DNA of 64,000 nucleotides, taken from Mangifera indica. Taxonomy: Eukaryota; Streptophyta; Magnoliopsida; Sapindales; Anacardiaceae. Shown piece by piece: positions 12,414 to 23,779 of this stretch. The notes beneath the pieces were generated by a model, which saw nothing but the letters and a program-made list of their open reading frames with translations, was not told the origin of the DNA and ran no database searches. The position numbers and the translations under genes were made by a program. Location of the stretch: contig NC_058143.1 of NCBI RefSeq assembly GCF_011075055.1, positions 13,221,057 through 13,285,056 of the forward strand. The letters run 5' to 3'. How positions within the stretch are numbered: position 1 is the stretch's first letter; each line of letters starts with the position of its first letter.

Positions 12414-15400
12414 TTATTTTTCTTTATTTTGTTCATCACTGAAAGCCAAATCGAATATCTGGTTGTAGTCATCCACAAAGTGCACATCTAGGCCTTCCTT
12501 CACATTTGGAGAAAGTTCATCAAAATCCCTCCGGTTGGCTGAAGGGAAGATGATTGTCTTCACATCACTCCTCCTTGCTGCTATTGTCTTCTCCTTAACC
12601 TGATTATTTCATAAAAAGTTCAAAAAAGAAAGAAAAAGATTCTGAGTGAACCATGCCTCAAATTTTTGCATGAAGTAAATTACTTTCAAAATTCAAACAC
12701 AAAGAAGTGTTGCAAGGACCACAATATAAATTCTAGCTGTATAGCATTTCCGACTTCCACATATGGTAACATCTTAAAGGAGCACAAAGGCAGACAGGAG
12801 ACCCCATAATGATTAGAACTGACAAGCACATTGCTCATTTAAGAAATAATTAGGAAATAAAACTAACAGGTTTCCCATTTTCTTCAAAGTTCAGAAACAC
12901 CATAGGGAATATGCATATCCATTTTTCAAAAGGAAAAAGATTTTAGGTAACTAATCCGATATAAACTTAGTATCAAATAATGTCAAGCATATAAAAATTC
13001 AAATGAATTGAAGTTTGTTCAACATACCCCACCAATTGGAAGGATTTTCCCAGTTAGTGTTACTTCCCCAGTCATTGCTAAATCCTTCCTGACAAATTTC
13101 TTCATGCCGAGGGACAACATAGATGTGATCATTGTGCAACCTGCACTAGACCCATCCTTCGGAGTGCCTCCTGCAGGAACGTGGAGATGAAGTTTGGAAT
13201 TGGCAAAGAAAGGATTATTTGGTTCTTTCTCAAGCAAGATTGATCTTGCTACTGTGTGAGCAATTTGTGCACTTTCTTTCATAACATCTCCAAGTTGACC
13301 AGTAACATGCAAAGCCCCTTTTCCATCTCCTTGCTCAACTAGAGTGGTCTCTATATACAAGGTGGAACCACCCATTGCAGTCCAAGCAAGACCCATCACA
13401 ACTCCAACTGGAGTTTGATCATAGATGCGCTCAGCATGAAAAACAGGTTTGCCAACATAATCGGCTAAGTTCAATTCATCAACCAATACTTTCTCGACCG
13501 CTTTAGGAGCTTCATTATCCTGTACCCTCTCCCATTCTGTTCTACCCTGTGTAGAAAATTAGAACTATGAACATACTGGATCATCTTACCAACTAATCTT
13601 AGTTTTCATTCTCTTAAAATGATCAAAGTCAAAGAATATGATCTAGAAATCAAATTACCAAATTAATTGCGACAGGCAACCTTGGAAATAGACACTTCTT
13701 TGTCTTTATGGTGGTTTCTAGAGTGAGAAATTGTTTGTTTACGAAATAGATAATAACTTTGAAGTGAATTTAGTACAGTTAGGTCAGAAAATGTTATAGA
13801 TTCATAAATTCATCTTAACAAAAACAATTTCACACAAAAGTTTAAAAAAAGAAGAAAGAAATGGCACTTTGCTCAAAATAAAAAAAAATTGTAAACAATA
13901 GCCATGGTGGCAGAAATTAATAATTTGTAAGATACCTTTAAATTAACATCACTCTGACATCTGTTATCCGTCTGTCCTTTCACAGCCTTAACAGGGGTTT
14001 CAGCAGTTTGCTCATGACTGCTACTCTCCACTGTTTCGGATTCAACCTTCATGTCACTTCCAGCTAGGTTATGACTCGATTCATCAACACTTTCTGCCTT
14101 TGCATTCTCAGGCTCCACAACCTCTCCAGCAACGGCAAATTCATTTAATGCTTGCCGCCGCACAAGTTGCAAAGCAATCTGCCACACAACCATACATTCT
14201 ATGGCTTCATCCAGAACTAAAGCATACTTGAATGGGAAAAAATGGCGAAATAGCAAAGTAAAGTTTTTTGCCAATAGTTACATATTACATAAAACAGAAA
14301 AATTAATAATCCCAAACCTTGCGGTAAATCTTTTCTATTTGCTTTTGAAGATTACGAACCCCAGCCTCTCGGCAGTAATTTTCAATCAGGCCAAGAAGCG
14401 CTGCATCAGTCACCTCAACCTGGAACAAATTAGGTTGTAAGGGTTAGATATCTTCTGTCCTAATATATCACACAAATGACCATTTTTCAAGAGAGGATGA
14501 AACCTGTTCAGGCTTAATACCACATGCTTCACGTGTGGCCTTCTCCAAATAATCTCTGGCAATGTGCACTTTCTCATCAGTGATATACCCAGCAACAGCA
14601 ATTACTTCCATTCTGTCCAAGAGAGGATTGGGTATATTCTCCACAACATTTGCTGTGCAAACAAACAGAACCTACAATGAAAATTTGAAGAATAAGGTAC
14701 AAATCCCAAAAAAAGCCAACACCCAAATTCCAGCCTGACACATGCTGAAGCAGTGTCAAAAAACCCAAAATTGATCACAGAAAACTTGTGCAAGTACACA
14801 AGTGAAACATCTAAGAGTACATAGGTAAAGTATGAGCCTAACATGCCAACCACCAGAAACGAAAAGGACCACATCTAATATTATATATGTGGAAAAGTAC
14901 CACGTTGAGAAAGCCATATAAAATCTACATGTTTATTGTCAACAATGACAATTGACTACGACTGATTAAAATAATCCTAATTGCACTGAAATCACTGCTA
15001 TTACTAACCTTTGATAGGTCAATTGGAACATCAAGATAGTGGTCCAGAAAATTAGCATTTTGTTCTGGATCAAGGAGCTCCAACAATGCGCTTGCTGGAT
15101 CACCCGCATGTCCCCTTCCCAACTGACACAACATACAGAATATCAGAATGTTCAACATTTCATTATTGTAATCCATATCATTGCAGAAAACAAAATATTT
15201 CAAAACTAGTAAATAGTTACAATCTCAATGCAGACTTATCATTCTGGACCATATAAGAGATGATGTGGTAAGAGAAGAAAAATTAAAATAAATCAAATTT
15301 TACAGCCTCTGTACCTTGTCTATTTCATCAATCAGAACAAGAGGATTAGCTGTCCCCACAATTTTTAGGCACTGCACCATCTTTCCAGGCATAGCTCCAA

Positions 15401-18400
15401 TATAGGTTCGACGATGCCCCTGAAGATGGTTTGGAAGTCAAAGATCAAATTTCTATACATTATATCACCATACACATGCAAAGAATTTTATTCCCAAGAG
15501 AAGAAGACTTTATTACCTTGATTTCAGCAACATCAGCTAAACCTCCAACTGAAAACCTAAAGAATTTCCGGTTTAAAGCACGTGCAATTGAACGACCAAT
15601 GCTAGTTTTGCCCACTCCAGGAGGGCCAGAGAGACAGATGATTTTTCCTGCAATCAGTTATATTCAGAAAATTAAGAGCATAATAGCAGTTTGCCTGAAA
15701 TGCTTATAAGTGAAATTGGTTGCATTCATCATGGCCAGCATGAAGTCAGTTCTCTAACACTCAAAAGATATGGCATCACAGATTGTTGTGATAGAATGAT
15801 AAAAAGTAAAGTCAAACATTAAACCATTTTATTATGCTACTACTTTTTTCACGCACATCAACAACTAAAAGAAACTATACCAACCTTGGGAGGTTCCCCT
15901 GAGCTTTCCAACAGCAATAAATTCCAATATCCTTTCCTTCACATCAGACAATCCATAATGGTCTTCATCAAGAATCTCTTGTGCCCGAACGACATCAAAA
16001 TTCTCATCACTGCATTTAGAATTGAGGGAAAATTTAGAAAAATCTAAAATGAGCAATACATAACTTTCTTCATACAAGACCAAAAATCAATCACGAATAC
16101 ATGAAGTTCATAAATCCACCATAAATAAATGAAGATCAAACATCAATCATAGATATCACAACACAAACATCAGATATAGCATTGTACTACTAGCACCATA
16201 ATGGACAAACTAAAATCACCGTAAAATAGCTTTCCTCTCTCCCAATTATTCTATTAGCTTGATTAAAGTAGAGAGACCATGAAAATGTACATTTTCAAGG
16301 TATCAAAGAAAAATTGTTAGTTCTACAATGACAGGGTTATCAAATATGATTCATCTTGAAATGTTACCTAAGTTCAACATCACACCTTTCATCATTCTTA
16401 GAATAAAATACAAGCATGCAACAACATTCTAAAAACATTAGAAAATTTTCTTGAGGACCATATGAAAGAGCACAAAAACCTGTAGCTTCCCCAAGGTAGT
16501 GCCGTCAACCAATCCAAATAGTTGCGAGTTACATTGAATTCACTAGAACTGGCCTCTAAGAGCTGCAGTTTTGTAAGCTCCTCTTCTATAACTTGTAGAA
16601 CATGAGGTGGGCATTTGTCCTTGTATTGTTCAATCCTTTCCCTGAACTTTGCTGCAATGATAGATCAGAAAAGTTTAACAGTCACATTGATTTGTCTATA
16701 AGATTGTAAAATAAACCAGAGATATTATTTGAATGACACTAACACGAAAGTGCCGTTTTGTCATCTGTCTCCAATCCCAGCTCCTGCAACAGGGGCAAGA
16801 ATCAAAACATAGAAGTCAATATGAAATCCAGCTCAATCTGAACATATTTGTAACAATCTATCACAGTTTCTGGAGACAGTATAGTAAATACATACAATAA
16901 AAATCTGAAGCCAATACCTTCTTTATGGCCTTAAGTTGCTCATTCAGCAAGTAACGGCGCTGCTCACCACTGATCTTTTCTTCTATTGCTTTTGCAATGG
17001 ATTCCTACAAATGACTCTAGAAAGGTAAAGACTAATGAATAAAAATCAATAACAATACATTGCCACAAAACATAGTATGATGTACCTGAATTTTGCTGAT
17101 TTCCATTTCTTTCTTCACCAACTCCAGTGTCAGTATCAAGCGTTTATACACCTGAGTTTAGCCACAAAATAAAATGACAATAAATAAAAAGTAAAGGGAA
17201 GAAAGAAGGATGCAATGCAATGATCTAAAGAGGCTTTAGCATGCACATTCCATGGGTGTAGATAGCAAAAGGTTCTAAATCATATCATCTGAAAAACCAG
17301 GAGCTCAAATAAAAATGTTCCAAAAAAAGAAAAAAGAAACTTAAAATTCATTATCACCAATTAAGATATGTGACATACATCCAGCTCTTCAAGTACTTGC
17401 TGAATTTGCAACTTGTTTCCACCAGATATTGCAGCTCCAAAATCTGCTAACCTTGAAAAGCTAAAATCACCAACGTGCTACAGAAATAAAAGAGAAAATA
17501 TGTAACTATAATGACCAAACAATGAAACTGATAGGTTCCATCAGCCGTTCTCACCCAAACACAGCAATAACACAGTCCAACCACAACCAAACACGCAGAA
17601 AACAGGGGAAAATGATGAATAAAGATCTGATTTTATTTACATCACTTAGCAGGACAACAATACAATCAGTCAACTCACCACCCAAAATAGTCAACAAATG
17701 GATAATTCTGGCTAATTGAAAGGTCAGTGCTCTCCACTTCTGGCTATTTGAGAGGCCAGAATTGTCTAGCTTTCAAGAGACTAGACTCTCTCCTTTAATC
17801 AACCACAGGTTGCCCAAACAAAACCAATTTCCTCTTTTTCTCTCCTTTCCCAATCTCTCTTTTATGCTTGCTCATTTTATGACTGCCCATACATACCATA
17901 CATGTTTCATGATCACTTAATCTCATTTCATAGCTGCCCACACATATTTCACCTAAATATCAGTCCTTAAATAAATCAATTTAATCAATCAAGTTGCAGT
18001 TATAAGCAATTCCCAACACTATGGAGTATGTGCATAAACCTAAATAGCAATTGGCATGCATTTATCATTAACTCATGTAAGCATTCTGTGAATCAAAAGA
18101 TAAAAACTGAAGTGGCAGTTTTGTAATCAGATGCAGTAGCACCATAGCAATATGGCATGGAAAGAAAAGCTAAAAAGTACCAAAAGTAAGATGTTTCCAT
18201 AAATGATGGCAGAGATAATTAGGCCTTATCAATGTCAGAGAAAAAGAAATTAAGGCTCTATACAAATTTATTGGCATATGTTAATGCACCTTGCAAAATA
18301 CACCAGGAACAAATTCAATTCAAGAAAAGCTTTTCATGAGTTCTAGACCAAACTGAAGATGAAAAGCAAGAGCATCCCAAAGAAAGTATATAGACAATAA

Positions 18401-21400
18401 TTCAAAACACACACATACAAACCTGAGTGTATGTTTGAACATGATCTCTCCAAAGGGAGCTTGTCTTCAGTACATCTCTTAGAGTAGATATAACCTCAAA
18501 TGATGTTGCCTTTATAATATGTTAGGACGAAGGTCTACATAAGAAATAGAGCTAACAAAAAAGGGAATGTTAGCAGCAACTCAAGTAAAGCCACGGGAGA
18601 TCAACCAAATGGAGCAGAAGCAGCAGTCCAGTGCAACAAAGGATGAAGCAGCAAGCTTGCAGCATAAGCCAAAAAGTACCATAACAACTTCTGTAGCTGA
18701 TGTGGCACTTCAAGAGCGGGAAAGCAATAGTGGAAGTCATGTTATAAAAGGGAGAAGGAAGAGAAAAAGGGAGGCAATTAAGAAGAAAGAGAACTAGAAG
18801 GAAGGGCCAACCTCTCGGGGTTTGGATGACTGTAGGGAGAGATTTTGGTTATGTACTTTTGTGCTGGGTTTTGATGGCATGTCAAATTGTATTAATATTA
18901 TTGAACTGAATACTGTAGAAGATCAGTGGTATTCATGGCAATATTCTGAATTAATACAAATGATTAGAAGTTATTGTGTTGTTGATTCAATTAACTTGTT
19001 CATATACTGAATTACATAGTTGGTTGCGATTTCTGTTTGGAAAGATATTCTGCTGCTGGGACCGAGCTGTTTCTGGAGGTAGTTTCTGCTGAACTGTGTA
19101 GAGTTCTCCTGCATAGGGAAAATCAGGCCAACAGAAGACTCCAGGAAGCAGGCTGAGCAGACCAGGTACGTATCAATTGGTATCAGAGCACCGATTCTGA
19201 GGATGGAAAAAGTGGACATCGTAAAAAATGGTGGTCGATGGTGGATGGTCCGGCGACTAACTCAGTGGGAAATCCGACAACTGACGGCGAACGGAACTTG
19301 TCCTCGCTGTGAAGGCAAAGAGGACCTGAACCATGATTGTAAACGCAAATCATGGGCCATTCTTGTGGTGGAAGAAGGCGATCTGGATGATGAAGGCATC
19401 CTAATTGTATTTGACAGTGAAAAAAAGAGGAAAGAGGCTGAGATTGAGAATTTTGGCGAGAAAATAGTCGATTTGGGTGACGGAGAGAAGAAATCGGCAA
19501 TATACAATGAAAAAGTGGACAATGCCAACGAGATCCAACTGCCGGAGTTCACTCTCTCACCTGGTTGCAGCGTTCCTTGGATGAAGATGCTGAATTCTGG
19601 AGAAGGAGGCGTCCATGAAGAAAGAAAGGGAGAAGAAAGAAGAGTTTGTAACCCTACCCGGCCCAATAACCCATTTACCCAGCCCAAACTTGACTCATTA
19701 AACCAAAATCCATCAGTATTAAACCTAGTTCAATACCCAACCCAATTTTTCATTAATCCCTCCACTAACCCAACCAAAATATATGACCCAGGCCCAAATA
19801 ACCCTTTAACATTTACCCACCCCATTTCCAATTACTTATCAACAAGGCCAACACCTATTTCATATCTAAAAAACCACATTTCAGCCCAAAATCTTATTTT
19901 ACAGAAACCTCAATCAACAACCCTACTGCAACTGCCTTTATATAAGTATTTCACCAGTTCGACTCGCTTGCAACTCACGGAATCACTCATTTCACAAACA
20001 CTCTTTCGAAACTTTGCGATCATGCACAAGCTCACCAAGCGTTCGGCTTCAACTGTTCTGTGCCACAGAAGTGCGCGCTACCTTCGAAGTGCAACTGTCG
20101 CACCTATTAGCGGCAGCAGTCAACCCGGGGACTCGGTATTAGAGAGTGATACCAAACTCAGATGGTATTCAGTGTTAACAGCTAGGCAATCGGGTACTAT
20201 CTGTTATTCGACTGAATTAAATTTGAAAAAGAATGGTTTGTTTTTGGGCAGCCGATATGAGTCAACTGCAACAGCATCTGACACATCATCCTCACCTCCA
20301 CCTGAGAAATACGAATATCAAGCAGAGGTTAGTCGACTCATAGACCTTATTGTTAATAGCTTGTACAGTAACAAAGAAGTGTTCCTGCGTGAGCTTATTA
20401 GCAATGCAAGTGATGCTGTGGACAAGCTGCGGTTTCTTTCTGTTACTAAGCCTGAGCTTTTGAAAGAAGCTGTTGACCTTGATATTCGTATCCAAACTGA
20501 TACAGATAATGGGCATTACCGACCGACAGATGACAGGCGTGATAGCTTTTTATCTTTTCTCAAAGAAAATAGAGTGAACATTGTTAAAATTGAAATTCAT
20601 AGGAATAGCGAAAATTATTCGGATAGCTATAGTGCTGGAAAATCTGTCAAAGTTGAGACTGCAAATGAAGTGTTCACAAACTTTGAGTCTCCTGAGCTTG
20701 AAAAGGTAAAGGAAATAGAGGTAAGTGCCGTTGAAGAAACTGACGAAGAGAAAGAGGCCAAATCAAAGAAGAAGAAAATTAAAGGGATACCTCATGAAGG
20801 GAATGAGGCTCACGAAGGAAATGGAGGCCATAAAGGAAATGGGACAGATGATGCATTGCCACTACCTCCACTAGTAATTCCACCAGATTTCACTCCAACA
20901 AAGGTGGAACCTGAACCATTTAAGAAAAAGGTGGTGAGGCTTCCAATATCGAAGCGTGGCCTTGGATCTAAAGGGCAAAAGATTGTTGTGCTTACAACTC
21001 ACTTCAAAGTTAATGTTACCAATGTTAATGGTCACTTCTTCCATTATAGTGTTTCCCTCTCATATGAGGAGGGTCGTCCTGTTGATGGCAAGGGTAATGG
21101 AAGACGAGTAATTGACAGAGTGCAAGAGACCTATGATAATGAGTTAGCTGGAGAGGACTTTGCATACGATGCGGAGAAGAGTTTATTTACTGTTGGTCCC
21201 CTTCCCCGCAATAAGCTAGAGTTTACTGTTGTGCTTGAGGAAATTTCATCCAGCAGAAACAATGGAAATGGAAGTCTTGATGGGTGCGAGAGCCTTAGTG
21301 CGAATGATCGAAAGAGAGTACGTCGCCCTTGTCGCTCCAAAACTTGCAAAGTGGAAGGTCGTGTGTTGTCCGCCCCAAGACTTTTTCCCCAATCGCACCT

Positions 21401-23779
21401 TGAGGACAAGGTGCCTCTGGATGGGCGGGGCAATGTTAGGACGAAGGTCTACATAAGAAATAGAGCTAACAAAAAAGGGAATGTTAGCAGCAACTCAAGT
21501 AAAGCCACGGGAGATCAACCAAATGGAGCAGAAGCAGCAGTCCAGTGCAACAAAGGATGAAGCAGCAAGCTTGCAGCATAAGCCAAAAAGTACCATAACA
21601 ACTTCTGTAGCTGATGTGGCACTTCAAGAGCGGGAAAGCAATAGTGGAAGTCATGTTATAAAAGGGAGAAGGAAGAGAAAAAGGGAGGCAATTAAGAAGA
21701 AAGAGAACTAGAAGGAAGGGCCAACCTCTCGGGGTTTGGATGACTGTAGGGAGAGATTTTGGTTATGTACTTTTGTGCTGGGTTTTGATGGCATGTCAAA
21801 TTGTATTAATATTATTGAACTGAATACTGTAGAAGATCAGTGGTATTCATGGCAATATTCTGAATTAATACAAATGATTAGAAGTTATTGTGTTGTTGAT
21901 TCAATTAACTTGTTCATATACTGAATTACATAGTTGGTTGCGATTTCTGTTTGGAAAGATATTCTGCTGCTGGGACCGAGCTGTTTCTGGAGGTAGTTTC
22001 TGCTGAACTGTGTAGAGTTCTCCTGCATAGGGAAAATCAGGCCAACAGAAGACTCCAGGAAGCAGGCTGAGCAGACCAGGTACGTATCATAATATCATCA
22101 TCCTTATCATATGGTTTATCCTGAAATGTTTAAAGTTACGTCACTAGAAAATCTATTACATATATAGCAGTATAGCACCCTATGACCCGGGATCAATCAA
22201 AACTGAGCATAGAGAAGATACCTTTAGATGATCAACTTTGACAGTCAGGGGGTCCTCACTAACCTGCAAAGAAGACATCATTTTTGGTTGAGAACTTTCC
22301 CCATAAAAAATAATATAGAAGTAAACAGAAAAAATACTTTGTAAAGTCTGAAACTCTAAGGCAACAGGAAGCAAATTCTAATACTTCAATGTCCTGCTTA
22401 CTCACCAACTCCGTTATCCGAAGTCGCCTGTGGCCAATAAGGAAAACCTGGTCTCCTTGGATGCTTGTGATCTGTAACATTATAACACAGAGATTCTTTA
22501 TTGTTCCATAATAAACATACAATTCTTTATTGGTCAATCTTGCATGTATTGACATTTGAGGACAATGAGCTTTAAAAAAAAATTTGCCACAGAACTTGAT
22601 ACCTGGGCAAGTGTACCAACTTCATGAAGGCGATTAAACAATTTTTTTCCTTTAAGATCATATACACTTTTTTCTGTTTCAGAAGCTGAAGAATCAACCC
22701 CTGGCTCATCTTTAAGAAGGAACGCTCCAGCGTAAGGAGCTTGACGTCTTCGACTTTCTTGTAAAGCTGCTAGCAATTTTGGATCCTGCACAAAAGGTAA
22801 AACTTTGGTGAGAGAAATCTCAGAAAATTCCTTAACACTTCCTGCATTAAATGAACCAACAATGTCAACAGATAATGATACTGTGTGTGATATAACAAGA
22901 CAGAAACTTGATACCTTGACATAAATTGGCATATAGAAACCAGGAAAAAGCGGTCTGTGAGGCAAGGGCAACGCCAAAACCTGCCAGATACAAAATCAAT
23001 TAATAAGATAAATAATAAAAGCTCACCATAAACCCATCAATCAAGTCAATCATAAAGGCTTTAAAAATTAATTACTAACATTAGAACTTTTTATAATCTA
23101 ATTATTAAAAAAAAAAAAACCTTATTTTAATCCTTAAAAACTCTTCTTCAGCTAAAGAAAATTGTTTTAACATCCAATTTGAGATTGCAATTGAAAAGCT
23201 TATATAGTATACTCCAATATTCTAATTTTCTTTACTTTATCACTAACTAAACTGATTATTAAAAAAAAATTCATCTTAAAAGCTCTTTTTCAACTGAAAA
23301 TTGCTTTTAACATTGCGAAATGTTTACAAAAAATTTGCTACTAACGCTCTTGCATTAATATAATTTGCAGGAAGCATCCTTCATTCTCCTTCAATTCCCT
23401 AAGGTTCCTTCTCTTTCTCACCAACCAACCAAATAATTAAAAAATCCAACTTTATTCAACCAACCGTTAGATAATCCTCGGGCCGAGGGTTGGTTGACAC
23501 AATAGCTGAAGAACTCTTCGGGTCGGACTCTTCGGAGTCAGCTTTAGCATCCTTCAGCTCAACCTCGACCCGGGACCCATCTTCACCGCTGTCTCCAGAA
23601 GAATCGGAGCAGAAAAACCATCTGTTAGTCACCGTACGGCTCCTCCGAGACGTCAGCCCGGTGAGTTGACTTAGCGCGTCGAATAAAGGCGACGGTGACT
23701 TGGTTCTGAGAGCCGGAACGGTGGCGAAGACGTGGGCGTGGCGGCATGACACTAAGGTGGAAGAGAGGACTTTCAGCAT
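12414..23779 (-). CDS. LON1: Mitochondrial Lon protease LON1, coding exon 6 split by a retrotransposon
   Basis: ATP-dependent AAA+ serine protease of the mitochondrial matrix. Twenty exons can be traced: 23779-23465, 22980-22915, 22785-22603, 22471-22406, 22263-22222, exon 6 in two pieces (22120-22090 and 18514-18423), 17477-17379, 17151-17086, 17004-16918, 16783-16744, 16651-16480, 16009-15885, 15647-15517, 15419-15315, 15122-15009, 14671-14504, 14419-14318, 14178-13936, 13546-13028 and 12599-12414. Before insertion they would give about 983 residues. Visible landmarks are an N-terminal presequence, the LON substrate domain, Walker A GPPGVGKT (about 469-476), Walker B VLIDEIDK, and the catalytic dyad Ser883 in PKDGSSAG and Lys926 in GGVKEK. 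PKDGPSAG is the commoner motif. The LTR element at 18520-22089 interrupts exon 6 in a run of Asp codons followed by Ile-Ile-Lys. Reading on from exon 6 into the element meets TGA at 22039-22037, leaving a product of about 251 residues with no ATPase or protease domain. All other exons look intact. Confidence 0.93.
18520..19175 (+). repeat. 5' LTR
   Basis: 656 bp, from TGTTAGGACG to TACGTATCA. Its sequence recurs unchanged at a constant offset of 2914 bases in the 3' LTR. Confidence 0.97.
19178..19190 (+). other. Primer binding site (tRNA-iMet type)
   Basis: TGGTATCAGAGCA, complementary to the 3' end of initiator tRNA-Met, starts two bases after the 5' LTR. This is the usual minus-strand primer site of plant LTR elements. 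Confidence 0.93.
19203..21560 (+). CDS. Chimeric 785-residue ORF: gag knuckle, HSP90 start, AGO4 N-domain, pol tail
   Basis: Uninterrupted frame beginning 13 bases after the primer site. Residues 17-48 ([17 protein letters not shown] onward) carry a C-X2-C-X7-H-X-C knuckle (C33, C36, H44, C46), the variant I know from some Ty3/gypsy gag proteins. Residues about 240-437 include [10 protein letters not shown] at 274 and then [39 protein letters not shown] and [12 protein letters not shown]. This is the start of mitochondrial (HSP90-6/TRAP1-like) HSP90 without introns, preceded by its 5' leader read in frame. It stops before the GIGM ATP-binding motif. Residues 438-528 are charged and unassigned. 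Residues 529-718 ([50 protein letters not shown]) are the N-domain of an AGO4-clade Argonaute, without PAZ or PIWI. Residues 719-743 ([17 protein letters not shown]) resemble the end of gypsy pol. The last 42 codons lie in the 3' LTR. Whether a protein is made is unknown. Confidence 0.85.
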   Translation: MEKVDIVKNGGRWWMVRRLTQWEIRQLTANGTCPRCEGKEDLNHDCKRKSWAILVVEEGDLDDEGILIVFDSEKKRKEAEIENFGEKIVDLGDGEKKSAIYNEKVDNANEIQLPEFTLSPGCSVPWMKMLNSGEGGVHEERKGEERRVCNPTRPNNPFTQPKLDSLNQNPSVLNLVQYPTQFFINPSTNPTKIYDPGPNNPLTFTHPISNYLSTRPTPISYLKNHISAQNLILQKPQSTTLLQLPLYKYFTSSTRLQLTESLISQTLFRNFAIMHKLTKRSASTVLCHRSARYLRSATVAPISGSSQPGDSVLESDTKLRWYSVLTARQSGTICYSTELNLKKNGLFLGSRYESTATASDTSSSPPPEKYEYQAEVSRLIDLIVNSLYSNKEVFLRELISNASDAVDKLRFLSVTKPELLKEAVDLDIRIQTDTDNGHYRPTDDRRDSFLSFLKENRVNIVKIEIHRNSENYSDSYSAGKSVKVETANEVFTNFESPELEKVKEIEVSAVEETDEEKEAKSKKKKIKGIPHEGNEAHEGNGGHKGNGTDDALPLPPLVIPPDFTPTKVEPEPFKKKVVRLPISKRGLGSKGQKIVVLTTHFKVNVTNVNGHFFHYSVSLSYEEGRPVDGKGNGRRVIDRVQETYDNELAGEDFAYDAEKSLFTVGPLPRNKLEFTVVLEEISSSRNNGNGSLDGCESLSANDRKRVRRPCRSKTCKVEGRVLSAPRLFPQSHLEDKVPLDGRGNVRTKVYIRNRANKKGNVSSNSSKATGDQPNGAEAAVQCNKG
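21420..21433 (+). other. Polypurine tract before the 3' LTR
   Basis: GATGGGCGGGGCAA abuts the 3' LTR. It is the expected position of the plus-strand primer, although one or two pyrimidines interrupt it. Confidence 0.75.
21434..22089 (+). repeat. 3' LTR
   Basis: 656 bp, no difference seen from the 5' LTR. Transcription reading out of it would run antisense through LON1 exons 6a to 1. Confidence 0.97.

Larger units (their letters stand above)
18520..22089 (+). mobile_element. Young non-autonomous Ty3/gypsy-type LTR retrotransposon carrying host gene fragments
   Basis: Direct repeats at 18520-19175 and 21434-22089 are the same length (656 bp) and I find no difference between them. Both start TG and end CA. 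The flanking 5-bp duplication TAATA (18515-18519 and 22090-22094) marks integration. Just inside the 5' LTR is a tRNA-iMet-type primer binding site. Just before the 3' LTR is a purine-rich tract. The internal 2.26 kb encodes no protease, reverse transcriptase, RNase H or integrase. It carries one long frame with gag-like and pol-tail-like ends and captured HSP90 and AGO4 pieces. The element must be mobilised in trans. It lies antisense to LON1, inside a coding exon. Confidence 0.95.

Noticed and set aside
16740..16750. Apparent frameshift at the LON1 exon 10/11 junction
   Set aside because: Using the donor GTTAGT after 16744 with the acceptor before 16651 restores the frame (Leu-Ser-Ser-Lys-Phe), so no break is needed.
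18567..19010. Short frames inside both LTRs (76 and 62 residues)
   Set aside because: They are repeated in both LTRs simply because the LTRs are identical. No domain or conserved feature was seen.
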